Position numbers and translations under genes: made by a program | Notes under the pieces: model-generated | Database searches by the model: none | The model's input: the letters and a program-made list of their open reading frames with translations, nothing else | What the model was told of the DNA's origin: nothing | Source: Cochliopodium minus | Taxonomy: Eukaryota > Discosea > Himatismenida > Cochliopodiidae | Direction of reading: 5' to 3' | NCBI GenBank assembly: GCA_024220525.1 | Contig: JAMYWO010000604.1 | Coordinates: forward strand, 1-14,610 | Length of the DNA: 14,610 nt | Shown here: positions 1 through 9,093 of the stretch, piece after piece | Layout of the letters: each line of letters begins with the position of its first letter | Position numbering within the stretch: position 1 is the first letter of the stretch

Positions 1-313
1 TGCATATAGCAACAAAGCTTGATCCATTTTTATTTGCCAATTTCTGTATTGCTTCACATGCGAGCTTATAATATGATTTGGGAGTGGTTTTCTTTTTTCC
101 ATAATCTTCATCCTCTTCAACCTGATCTTTTTCATCATCATTTACCAATTCATATTTGTTTGTTCTCTTTGGATTTTGTCTCAATCTGGTTTCTGGAGCA
201 CCTCCCAAATTATCAAAGAAAGATTTTGCATCATTCAATGTTTCTGCTTGTGTAAGTGTACGTATCATTGGTGGAGCATCATTATCATTATTATTCTTTT
301 TTGGAGAACTCAT
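1..313 (-). CDS. Linker histone H1-like protein (partial, N-terminal part)
   Basis: An open frame starts at ATG 313-311 and runs off the left edge without a stop, giving 104 codons with no visible intron. Residues about 1-78 are a charged, low-complexity tail beginning MSSPKKNNNDND and including an acidic stretch VEEDEDYGKKK. From about residue 80 the sequence SYYKLACEAIQKLANKNGSS matches the first helices of the linker-histone globular domain (H15), which typically reads SY..MI.EAI..LK...GSS..AI. Such proteins bind nucleosomal linker DNA and compact chromatin. The remainder of the globular domain and the usual lysine-rich tail lie outside the window. The long acidic N-terminal extension is unusual for a simple H1, so this could be another H15-domain chromatin protein. 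The start is the first ATG after an AT-rich stretch with stops in frame. The same short motif is the only evidence for the family. Confidence 0.72.
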   Translation of the reverse strand, partial: MSSPKKNNNDNDAPPMIRTLTQAETLNDAKSFFDNLGGAPETRLRQNPKRTNKYELVNDDEKDQVEEDEDYGKKKTTPKSYYKLACEAIQKLANKNGSSFVAIC

Positions 314-602
314 CTTTTTATATATTTTGTATATTTGGGTGTTTTTTTTTTAGAATTTCAGTTTTTTTTTATATTATGTTTTATTTGATTGTTAAAAAAT
401 ATGAATAAAATCAACCGAAAAAATATTAAAAGAAAAATTTTGTATTTTCTTTTATTGAGATAAGATTTTGAAGATAAAATTATTCTCAATAATAACAAAT
501 AAACAAATTTATAGAAATGTTTGAAAGGGAAATTTTAAATTCAATAAAATAAATATTCTCTAACAAACATTTTTTTTTTAAAAATAAAGTTTTTTTTTTT
601 AA
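314..602. promoter_or_regulatory. Intergenic region: H1-like upstream region and GT8 3' flank
   Basis: This roughly 290-nt AT-rich spacer lies between the start of the H1-like gene (minus strand) and the stop of the GT8 gene (also minus). It must hold the GT8 3' untranslated region and the H1-like promoter. It contains A and T homopolymer runs, for example near 570-600. I see no recognisable promoter motif and no RNA gene. Confidence 0.4.
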
Positions 603-2486
603 TTACAAACGAACAACAAATCTATGATTTTCCTCAGTAATCTGATGAAGACCAGAGACAACAGTCTGAAGATTCTTGAGATTCTGATACCACTGATTAG
701 CAATTTCATAATGACAACCCTGATGATGAGTATCAGGTTTCACATCCTTATACTGCCAAGAATGTTCATTGCCCTTAGGACCATCAGTAAAATGAATGAC
801 ACTAATGGTATGCCATTTCATGACATTAGAACATGTACACATCTTTGGAAAAAAGCCATATTGTTTGGGCAAGGAGGAATAGTTTTCTCCGAAAAAGTCC
901 GACAGAAAGTGTTGATCTCCTCTTGACCAATAAGTGCTGGATTTGCTGAACTTGTCCAACATTTGTTCGTAAATCTCCGCACTTGGTTTCAAAACGAGTA
1001 AACCTACGAGAAAAATGATTGAACCATTATTTGAAAAATTTTGAATTGATATTTTTTTTTGAATAAATATTGTTTTTAGTTTATTTACTTATAAATATTT
1101 TTTAAATTTATTTGTTTATATCATTATATTTTTTATTTCCTTCAGAAAATTTCTTTTTACCAGAGCACAATGTTCTAAACCTGTAGGTGAACATGTCCCA
1201 ATTTTGGCAACTGTTTCCATCCCATAAACCAGCGCCTGGTGAACCACTAAACAACCCTTGTGAATAAAATAAATAATCGATGTTTCTCACTACCAAAGAA
1301 TCAGTATCCAAGTATATAATCTGTGAGCAAAAATTTTTTAAAATTTTTTAGTTTATTTTATTTCCTTTCAGAGTATATTTCATTTTTAAATTATTTTTTA
1401 TTTATTTTTATTATTTTTATTATTTTTATTATTTTTTATTATTTTTTATTTTTTTTTATTTTTATTACTTTGTCATATTCATCCAATTTCCAAACGTGAA
1501 GTTTGTACCAAGCAAACTTCCAACTACCAGGAGTGAAGTCTATCCAAGGACCTTTTACCAACCTTCTGTCATTTACTTCAACGCACTTTAGCCTGCTCCC
1601 AAAATTGCCCTTAAGAAAGTTGAGGTTGGTACTGGATGTCATGTAAAACATCAAAACAAAATCCGCTTCTGTTCCTGTATAAATTTAAAAGAAAAACATA
1701 TTTTTTTAATAAAATGTTTTTTAATTGATTTTAATAAAATTTTTTATTAAAAGATTTATTTTTTATTTTTTTTATTTTTTTATTTTTATTTTTATTTTTA
1801 TTTTTTTTTCTTTTTTTCAAAATTAAAAAAGAAATTCCATTTGATTAAAATGTGAGATGTTTCAATGAAAGTTATTTTTGTTTTTAATTTTTTGTTTTAA
1901 TTTATTTAACTTTTTTTGAAAATTATTTTTAACAGAAGTAATTTAAACCAGATCATTGAATCAGTTTTTTTTTTATTTATACCTGTTTCCACAAGCGATT
2001 GCATCAGAACAGCAGTTTGAACCAACAAATTCAAATCATCTAGAATCAATGAAAATTGTAAGATCATATGATTGTATGATAAATTGTGTGTATAAGCAAA
2101 TATAAAATTATATAAATTTTTTTTTTTTTCTTACTGTTGACTATCACAAATACATATGCGAATTTAGGTTTGATATCCTTATATTCTTCAGGAACATCAT
2201 ATTTCCATTCATTGGAATAGATAGTAGGCTCACTATTATTATCTCTCTTCAGATGTTTCCTCTGCTTGGCCATCTCGAACAATTTCTCGCTATATTCTTT
2301 CTCTATCTTGATGAGATATCTCTCCTGATGATAATTCTGTTTCTCCAATTCATGTATTTTTTCTTTGAGCACAGCCATCTTGGTGAAGGGATTGTTGTTG
2401 GGTGCATCTATGAATAGATAAATGAATCCATATAGTACAATGAATGATATCAGAAAGGATCCAACCAAATGATTGTTGCTATTCAT
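603..2486 (-). CDS. GT8-family (glycogenin-like) glycosyltransferase, type II membrane protein
   Basis: Five exons join in phase to a complete 391-aa protein: 2486-2135, 2039-1983, 1674-1469, 1320-1161 and 1003-603 (stop TAA 605-603). Residues 7-26 form one hydrophobic segment after a short N-terminus, then a charged, probably coiled stem (about 38-75), as in Golgi type II glycosyltransferases. The catalytic domain begins around FAYVFVIVNNDLNLLVQTAV. Family features are WKFAWYKLHVWKLDEYDKI, then YLDTDSLVVRNIDYLF with the DxD metal and nucleotide-sugar site at D210-T-D212, GLLVLKPS at 259-266, GDQ at 287-289, and the C-terminal HxxxG.K element HFTDGPK at 329-335. This is the GT8 fold, with a retaining transfer from a UDP-sugar. 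The donor and acceptor cannot be read from sequence. The membrane anchor points to a secretory-pathway enzyme rather than cytosolic glycogenin. All four introns are GT-AG. Confidence 0.9.
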
Positions 2487-2924
2487 TTTTTTTTTTTATA
2501 TTTTTTACAATTTTTCAGATAAAAAAAAAAAAAATCAAAATAGTTTTTAGATCCTATAAAAAAAAACTAAGGAATGTTTTTGTGAACAAAATTTGGAATG
2601 ATTTTCGTTTTGATTTCGATTTTTGTTGAAATAAATTTTTTTTTCGTCAGAATGAAAAATTAAATAGTGTAACAACTTCTTCATATGACAACCAAGATAA
2701 GAAAAATGAAAAAGATCAGTAGTGGTAAAAAAAAAGTTAGAAGTTTAAATTTAAATAAAAAACAATAATTATTTGATGTAGTAAAAAAAGTGGCACTCAA
2801 TCACCTACTATTCTTTTGCATTAATTTAAATAAATAGGACAATAAAATCTTATTCTATTTAAGAATTCTCAATTTCATTCTTTTTGTTTTGAATCAATTT
2901 TAATTAAAAATTTAAAAAAAAAAA
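2487..2924. promoter_or_regulatory. Divergent promoter region between GT8 and ALG3 genes
   Basis: These 438 nt separate the start codons of two genes transcribed away from each other, so both promoters and 5' untranslated regions should be here. The sequence is AT-rich with long A and T runs. A TATA-like string TATAAAAAAAA lies near 2556. In this base composition that match carries little weight. I find no open frame with family resemblance and no RNA gene. Confidence 0.4.
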
Positions 2925-5199
2925 ATGATAAAGTATATTCAGTCAATTTTTGATACTATTAACAATAAGAAGTATTATAATTATGTGGCTTTTTTACTTG
3001 TATTTTTTGAAATCTTCTTCAATGCCCTTATCATAATCAAAATACCGTGTAAAAATAATAAATTAATATACGTTATATCAATCCTTATGGATCTTATATG
3101 ATTAATATATTATATTAAAATATAGATACAGAGATTGATTGGATAGCATATATGCAAGAGGTTGGAGGGTATAAAGAACATTAAAATTTTTTTTAAAAAT
3201 TCATAATTTGATATCAAAAACTTTTTCGCTGAAATAGAATTATAAAAGATGGTGAATGGGATTATACAAAATTGAAAGGAGATACAGGACCATTAGGTAA
3301 AAATAAAAAGAGATAATGAATATTTTCCTTTGATATATTTAAAAGATGGAAATAATCAATTTATATCATGTTTTTAATTACATTTGAAAATTAAAAGAGG
3401 ATATCAATATGGATCCTATATAATTAAGATAGAAATAAAAAATCAAAAAAAAAAAGTTCAAAACATAAAAAAAAAATTTCAATTGAAATTAAAATTTAAA
3501 TAATCAGAATGAATGATATTAGACATGTCCAATTCAAACTTTTTTTTTAGATTCGTAACTAAAAAATTTCGAACATCTCCACAAAAAGAAATTATTAAAA
3601 AAAATTTTGAAAAATAACTATCACAGAAATTAAAAATTAAATTTAAAAAAAATAAAAAATAACATTGAAAATAGTTCGAAAATTTTTAATTTTTTTTTTG
3701 AAAGTTTACCCTGCGGGATTCGTCTACATCTTCTCTGTCCTCTACAAAATCACAGAAGAAGGAACAAACATAAGAAGAGCACAATACATCTTCCTCTTCC
3801 TCTACACGCTCAACATAACCGTGGTGTTCCTCATCTACAAAAAAATTCAAAAAAAAAATTTCTTATCGACTTTTCTTATCGTCCTCGTCTTTTCTAAACG
3901 AATCCATTCCATTTTTGTTTTGAGGCTTTTTAATGATTGTATCGCCATGCTTCTTTTTTATTTCGCCGTTTATCTTTTTTTGAGTGAGAGATGGTCTTTT
4001 GGTTGCTTTTTTTATAGTGCTGCTGTTTCTGTCAAGATGAACATCTTTCTTTTTGCTCCTGGTTTGCTTTTTTTGCTTTTGAAAAGATTTTCGTTGTTTG
4101 GTAAAAAAAAATATTTATATTTTCATTTCTTTCATTGAAAAATTGATCAATAAAAAAATTTTATTGTGTATTTTATTAGAACATTTTTAATATAGTTCTT
4201 ATTTCTTATTTTTTATTTTATTTTTATTTTTTATAATTTTTAAAATTTCTCATTTTTTATTTTTTGATGATTTCTTATTTTATTTTTTATATTTTTTTAT
4301 AATTTTTAGAATTTGTTATTTTCACTCATCATTATTTTTGATTATTTTTTAAAATTTTATAAAAAATTAAAATAAATAAATTAAAAATAGAAACAATCAA
4401 AAAATTGACAATTTGCGCAGTACTACAAATATTGGTGGGAATACCCTTCATGTATGTAAATTTCTGGGGATACATGATAAGGTCCTTCGAACTAGGGAGA
4501 GTCTTCTTCTACATCTGGTCCGTCAACTGGAAATTCATCCCCGAACACATCTTCTTGTCTCCCGCCTGGTCCTTGACTATGTTGGCTCTCACCATCTTTT
4601 TCTGGCTCGTTTTCTTTTGGTTCAAATGGAGAATGCCTTCCGATTCTTTCTCTTCTATCTTTTTTTCTCGTGGTCAAAAGTTGCATCCTGATTGTAATAT
4701 TTTTTTTATTTTATTTTTTTTTTTAAATTTTTTTAATTTTTTACATTTTTTTTTTAAATTTTTTTAATTATTTTTTTAAATTGATTTTTTGTTAAAAGAT
4801 ATAATTGGAGTTTTGTTTTCAAGTAATTTTGTGGGAATCGTTTTCGCGAGATCCTTACACTTTCAATTCTACGTTTGGTATTTCCACACTCTTCTTTTCT
4901 TGCTCCTTTCCACAACACTGCCTCTCTACTTTAAATTGGCCATATTTATCGGAATAGGTAAAAATATTTTAAAATTAATTATTTTTTATTTATTTTTTAT
5001 TTTATTTTTAATAATTTTTTTTTTTTTAAAAGAAATTGTTTGGAATATTTTTCCTTCAAATGCATTTTCTTCATTGTTGTTGTTCGCTTGCCACATGATC
5101 CTCTTGTTTTCTTTGTTGAGAGCTCCGAAAGAAATCTTCTTCAGTGAAGATTGCATGGAAAAAGAAAAACAAAAAACAAAAGAAAAGAAAGAAAAATAA
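2925..5199 (+). CDS. ALG3: Dol-P-Man:Man5GlcNAc2-PP-dolichol alpha-1,3-mannosyltransferase
   Basis: Seven exons join in phase to 416 aa, close to the family's usual size (about 440-460): 2925-3048, 3126-3168, 3238-3296, 3705-4100, 4391-4693, 4799-4957 and 5033-5199 (TAA). ALG3 is an ER multi-membrane-span enzyme that adds the first lumenal mannose to the lipid-linked N-glycan precursor, using dolichyl-phosphate mannose. Diagnostic stretches are YTEIDWIAYMQEVGG (42-56), DYTKLKGDTGPLVYPAGF (64-81), IRRAQYIFLFLYTLNI, IRSFELGRVFFYIWSVNWKF, and SNFVGIVFARSLHFQFYVWY (317-336). The first two span three introns, which confirms the splice model, and the Asp-containing motifs are the expected catalytic region. 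Several hydrophobic segments are evident. The C-terminus is strongly Lys/Glu-rich (EKEKQKTKEKKEK). The third intron (3297-3704) is 408 nt and carries a transposon-like hairpin. The stop is only 59 nt from the stop of the converging TBC-TLD gene. Confidence 0.96.
3520..3581 (+). mobile_element. MITE-like inverted-repeat element, copy 1 (in ALG3 intron 3)
   Basis: This 62-bp stretch starts TAGACATGTCCAATT and ends with the reverse complement of TGGAGATGTTCGAAATT, so its ends are imperfect terminal inverted repeats. An inner stem pairs TTTTTTAG (3543-3550) with CTAAAAAA (3559-3566) around an 8-nt loop. The same two end types occur, in opposite orientation, in the element at 8216-8304. No flanking target duplication is visible, so this copy may be older or have diverged. 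It lies in an intron of above-average length. It has no coding capacity. Confidence 0.6.
4199..4332 (+). repeat. Diverged tandem duplication (about 66-69 bp) in ALG3 intron 4
   Basis: Two similar T-rich blocks follow each other inside intron 4101-4390. Each begins ATTTCTTATTTT (4201 and 4270) and contains TATAATTTTTARAATTT followed by ATTTT. The offset between matching points is 66-69 nt. Low complexity makes exact borders uncertain. Confidence 0.45.
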
Positions 5200-5258
5200 A
5201 AAAAATATTTAAAAAAAAATTAAATTATTTAAAAAAAGAAATTGTTCCATTTTTATTT

Positions 5259-8200
5259 TTATTTTTTTAATTTAAACAATTCCAAATCAATTATCTTGAA
5301 AAAAGATTTGGTGCACAAAGGAGGGCTGTTGAAAATATGACTCTTCAAAGTGCTCCCATTTTCGAAATTTTGGTTGATAGAAATGGCACCACATCCAAAC
5401 TCCAAAAGCTCTTTTTTGGCGCCTGAAAAAAAAAAAATGTTAAAATAAAATTTAATTAAATTAAAATATAATTTTTTTTTTTACGTATGAAATAACGCTC
5501 ACTGTTCGGGTTCCATTCATATTTTTTTACTTCGGGATATAATGAGAAAACAAAGGTGTCTCTGTCTCCATAAAAGTCTCCATGAGGAGAAATCTCAACA
5601 GAAGTGAAAGCACCTTGTATAAAATAAAATAAAATAAAAAATTTTAAAAAGTAAAAAAAAAATATTTAGAAAAATAAATAAATATTTAAAAATATTTTTT
5701 TAATACCAAAAATGTGTTTGTCTTCTGATTTGATCAATAAAATGGAAGGAGAGATTTTTTCGGTGTTTCGATAGAAGGTGGAGAAACTGGAACTGTTTTT
5801 CACGGTGGAATAAACCATGAGAGGATGTGAATGTTGAAATCTCTGAGGCAAAAAGGACCTTCAAAAATAAAATTTAAAATTATTTTTTTTTTTTTAATTT
5901 TTATTTTTTATTTTTAATAAGTAATATTTTTTTATTTTAATTTTTTTACTAATATTTTTTAATTTATTTAATTTATTTTTCTCACCATAAAACTTCCATC
6001 AAGTTATCGTCTACAATATCAGAAGGAATCTCCAAATGTGGTCTGTGGTAAGTGTAAATCTCCTCTTCTTCACTGGAGACATACACTTTTGAGATTTTCT
6101 TATCGTATTTCGCAAAGTTTTTTCTTGTCAAATAACTATCATAAAAATTAATATTTTATTATTTCTTTTTTTTATACATTTTTTATTATTTTTATTATTT
6201 TTTATTATTTATTATTTTTTATTTAATTTATTTATTTTTTATTTTATTTTTTATTTTTTTATTATATATATTATATACATTTTTTATTTTTTATCATTTT
6301 TTATTTAATTTATTTTTTATTTAATTTATTTATTTTTTATTTTATTTTCAAATTTTTTATTTTTTATTTTTATATTTTTTATTTTATTTTTTATTTTTAT
6401 ATTTTTTAGATTTACATTTTAAAACAACATTCAATGAAATCGTCATCTTTGATTTTGAGGGTGAAGTTGATGAGTTGTTTGAGAAACTCTTCTTTGCTGT
6501 TCAGTGTAAAAAAGCTCTTGTAGAGGCTCTTACTTGACTTCAAATGTTCGAAAATTCCCAAAATGATTCTGTACTGTAAAAAATGATAAAAATTAAAAAA
6601 ATTAAATCAAAAATAATAAAATAAAAACAATTTTAATATTAAAAATAATTAAAAATTAAATAGAAAAATTTAAAAAATCGGTTTATTAAAAAATAAAAAA
6701 ATGAAAATTAAAAAAGAAAAATTAAAAATTAAAATAAAAAATGTTAATTTTTAAAATACAAAAAAAAAATTATAAAAAAAATCAATTAAATTTAACTGTG
6801 GATAATAAAAAATCAAAAAATTAAAAAAGAAAAAATAAAAGTATAAATAAATTTAAAAAATATTAATTTTTAAAATTGAAATAAAGTAAAAAATACTAAA
6901 AAAATAAAATAAAAAATTAAAAATTAAAAAAAATTATAATAAATAAAATAGTACCATAGTTTTGTTTCCTTCACTCATGAAAATATCAAAGATTCTGATG
7001 GTGAGATGAATATCGAAAATGTCCATGAAGAAAGTTTCAGACCATTCTTCAAAAAGCTGAAGTAAGTTGATTCCCAACTTTTCCATTTCTAAAAAAAAAT
7101 AATTAATATTTAGAAAATTCCATTTTTTAATTTCAATTTTTATTTTTGATTAATATTTTTTATTATTATAATCATTTTTTTTTATTTTTTTATTTTTTAT
7201 TAATATTTATTATTTTTTATTTTGATAATTTTGATTTTATTTTTTATTATGATTTATTATTTAAATTTTTATTAATATTTTTTATTTTTTAATTTGATTT
7301 TTTATTTTCCACAGTTTAATTTAATTGATTTTTTTTTATTAATTTTTTTTACTAATATATATTTTTTTGTATTTGCTCATCATAAGTTCTTTGAGGGTGG
7401 AAGTGAAGAGATGGTAGTTTCTCTTCCCCACAACGAAATAGTTTTGATTGATCTGCCTGTTGAGCAACTTTGACTTGGTTAGCGTAGAATGTACCAAATT
7501 GAAAGTTTCATCTTCGTTCAAAAAAGTCAGAACCAAATTTACTTTTTAAAAAAACATTAAAAGAAGGAAATTTAAATAAACAAAAAATAAAAATTAACGA
7601 AAAAATAAAATTAAGATTCAAATGGAAAAAATAAAATTTTAAAAAATCTTAATAAAAAATTTCGAATTCAAATAAAACATTCGAATGAGAATTTAATTTT
7701 AAAATATTTATAAATAAAGTTAAGAATTAAACTTCAAATAAATTATTAAACAAATAAAAAAATGAATAATAATAAATGAAATATAAAATGATACCTCCAT
7801 GTGTCAACATTGGTGAATATCTTAGTTCAGGATTGGTGCTGGAGAGCAAACCTTTTAGGTATTTTTAATCTTTATTTTTTGTCATTTTTTTTTAAAAAAG
7901 AAAATTTACAGCAAATTCTTTTGGCGGCATCTAATCCTTTTCTTTTTTTTTTTAAAGTTTTAATCATTAATTTCTATTTTTTTTTTAAATAAATATTAAT
8001 TTGTTTACTCTGTGAGAAGAGGATAATTCTTTTGTATTTGTGCTCCAAATGAAACTGGACGGAAGATCTTTGGAAGTTTGTCTGTAATCACAAACCTTTT
8101 TTAAAAAAAAAAAAAAAATGAGAAAAATAAAGATTAACAAAATGAAGTTTGTGAAAAGTAAATCAATTAAAAAAACCATTTTTTATTATAAATTATATTT

Positions 8201-8795
8201 TATAATATATTCAAATAGAGATGTTCAAAACTTTACAACAGTTCAAAATTTGTTAGTTATAAATTAATATCCGCTAACAAAGTTGTAAATTTTGGACATG
8301 TCTAATATTCAAAAAATATAAAAATTAATATATCAAATAAACTAAACAAAAGAATATATCAGTGATAGACTGAGTTCTAAATTTTGTTACGTTCTTTTGT
8401 AGCATGATTCATATTTCAATTCTGGATGCTTTTGGAGGAATTCTCTCATATCCGTCAATTCCATCCACTTCCTCTTGTAGTTATAGGGTATCCCCTTTCT
8501 CACATTGGCTTTTACCACTTGTGGATCATGACTGGAGAGCTCTGCCTCCCAAAATTTATCTTTGGTATCATTAGATTGTGGAAATATCACTTTTTCAAGT
8601 GATAGATCTTTATCTTTCAGCCAATGAAATTCTAATTTTTAAATTTATAGATGTGATATGCACGTTTTAAAAAATATAAATTTTTAATTTTTTTATTCAT
8701 CGGCGAATATGATGAAGATGATCAAGTTGATTTGATTTTTTCAAATGAGATATTTTACCATTGGGATTTATTTCTATTTGTTGATCGTTTTCCAT
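5259..8795 (-). CDS. TBC-TLD domain protein, TBC1D24/Skywalker-like
   Basis: Twelve exons join in phase to 509 aa (TBC1D24 is about 560): 8795-8759, 8631-8391, 8095-8009, 7941-7910, 7851-7795, 7541-7353, 7088-6955, 6573-6416, 6135-5986, 5858-5707, 5613-5485, 5422-5259. The Rab-GAP-type TBC domain starts around NVRKGIPYNYKRKWMEL (55-71) and continues through NPELRYSPMLTHG (139-151) and IRIFDIFMSEGNKTMYRIIL, the typical end of the domain. The C-terminal TLD domain runs from about WSFLPQRF (362-369) through SILLIKSEDKHIFGAFTS, GDFYGDRDTFVFSLYP, YEWNPNSERYFI and LLEFGCGAISIN. The TBC-then-TLD order with no other domain matches TBC1D24/Skywalker, which acts in vesicle trafficking at endosomal and synaptic membranes. 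The usual GAP fingers look altered: Lys102 in LPKIF where Arg is expected, and YSP (144-146) instead of YxQ. GAP activity is therefore doubtful. Introns of 58-381 nt make up more than half the gene. Confidence 0.92.
6574..6954 (+). repeat. 381-nt A-rich intron with internal diverged duplication
   Basis: This intron of the TBC-TLD gene is almost only A and T, with A on the plus strand. Two blocks, about 6706-6760 and 6820-6890, share AATTAAAAAAGAAAAA and, later, TTAATTTTTAAAAT at an offset of about 115-119 nt. I see no gene in it. Confidence 0.4.
7140..7305 (+). repeat. Diverged duplications in T-rich TBC-TLD intron 6
   Basis: The string ATTAATATTT followed by TTATT and T-rich sequence recurs at about 7149, 7199 and 7269 within intron 7089-7352, with spacings of roughly 50 and 70 nt. 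The units have diverged and the composition is nearly pure T/A. Confidence 0.35.
8207..8215 (+). repeat. Left flanking 9-bp direct repeat (putative target-site duplication)
   Basis: ATATTCAAA occurs here immediately left of the inverted-repeat element and again, identically, at 8305-8313 immediately right of it. Flanking direct repeats of 8-9 bp are what hAT-type insertions leave behind. In AT-rich DNA a chance match is possible but includes one C in register. Confidence 0.5.
8216..8304 (+). mobile_element. MITE-like inverted-repeat element, copy 2 (in TBC-TLD intron 2)
   Basis: The 89-bp element begins TAGAGATGTTCAAAAC and its other end, reverse-complemented, reads TAGACATGTCCAAAAT: 13 of the first 15 bases agree. 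The pairing continues inwards, ACTTTACAAC against GTTGTAAAT, and a perfect inner stem joins TTTGTTAG (8249-8256) to CTAACAAA (8274-8281) around a 17-nt loop. A perfect 9-bp direct repeat, ATATTCAAA, flanks it at 8207-8215 and 8305-8313. TIRs starting TAGAG and an 8-9 bp duplication resemble non-autonomous hAT elements (inference). The element sits in an intron of 295 nt, well above the gene's smallest. Copy 1, at 3520-3581, is in the opposite orientation. Confidence 0.72.
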
Positions 8796-9093
8796 CAAGA
8801 TTCTATTTTTTATTTTTATATTTTATTCCCTTTCTAAATAAATATCTATCAAAAAAAGCAAAAATATTAAACATAGGAAATCAATCTCAAATTTGTTTTG
8901 CTAATCTTTGATTCAATTCATGTTTTAAATAATTTGACAACAAGTAAGCTTTAATTTTGAAATATTCAAAAAAATTAAAATGGTCTTCAATTTGAAAGAA
9001 GAAAATATTGCATTTTGATCAATCATACAATTATAAACTCTATTCATTTCTCATATCAAAATAAACAGTTATTATCAATAAAAAAAAAAAAAT
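8796..9093. promoter_or_regulatory. Divergent promoter region between TBC-TLD and P450 genes
   Basis: These 298 AT-rich nt separate the start codons of the TBC-TLD gene (minus) and the P450 gene (plus). Both promoters and 5' untranslated regions should be here. An A-run precedes the P450 ATG directly. I recognise no defined motif, RNA gene or repeat. Confidence 0.4.

Noticed and set aside
19-388. Plus-strand open frames at the left edge.
   Set aside because: They are antisense of the H1-like reading or low-complexity spacer, and the minus-strand reading has the H15 signature.
1180-1215. GAACATGTCCCAATTTTGG resembling the element end ACATGTCCAA.
   Set aside because: It lies in the conserved GT8 exon 4, with no second end nearby, so it is a coincidence.
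1840-1945. A possible third copy of the inverted-repeat element in GT8 intron 2 (GAGATGTTTCAATGAAAGTTA with a TAACTTTTTTTGAAA arm).
   Set aside because: It has one end type and a 13/15 matching arm, but no ACATGTCC-type end and no flanking duplication. In this AT-rich intron the match is too weak.
4492-4686. A minus-strand open frame rich in charged residues, opposite ALG3 exon 5.
   Set aside because: It is the antisense of a well-supported ALG3 exon.
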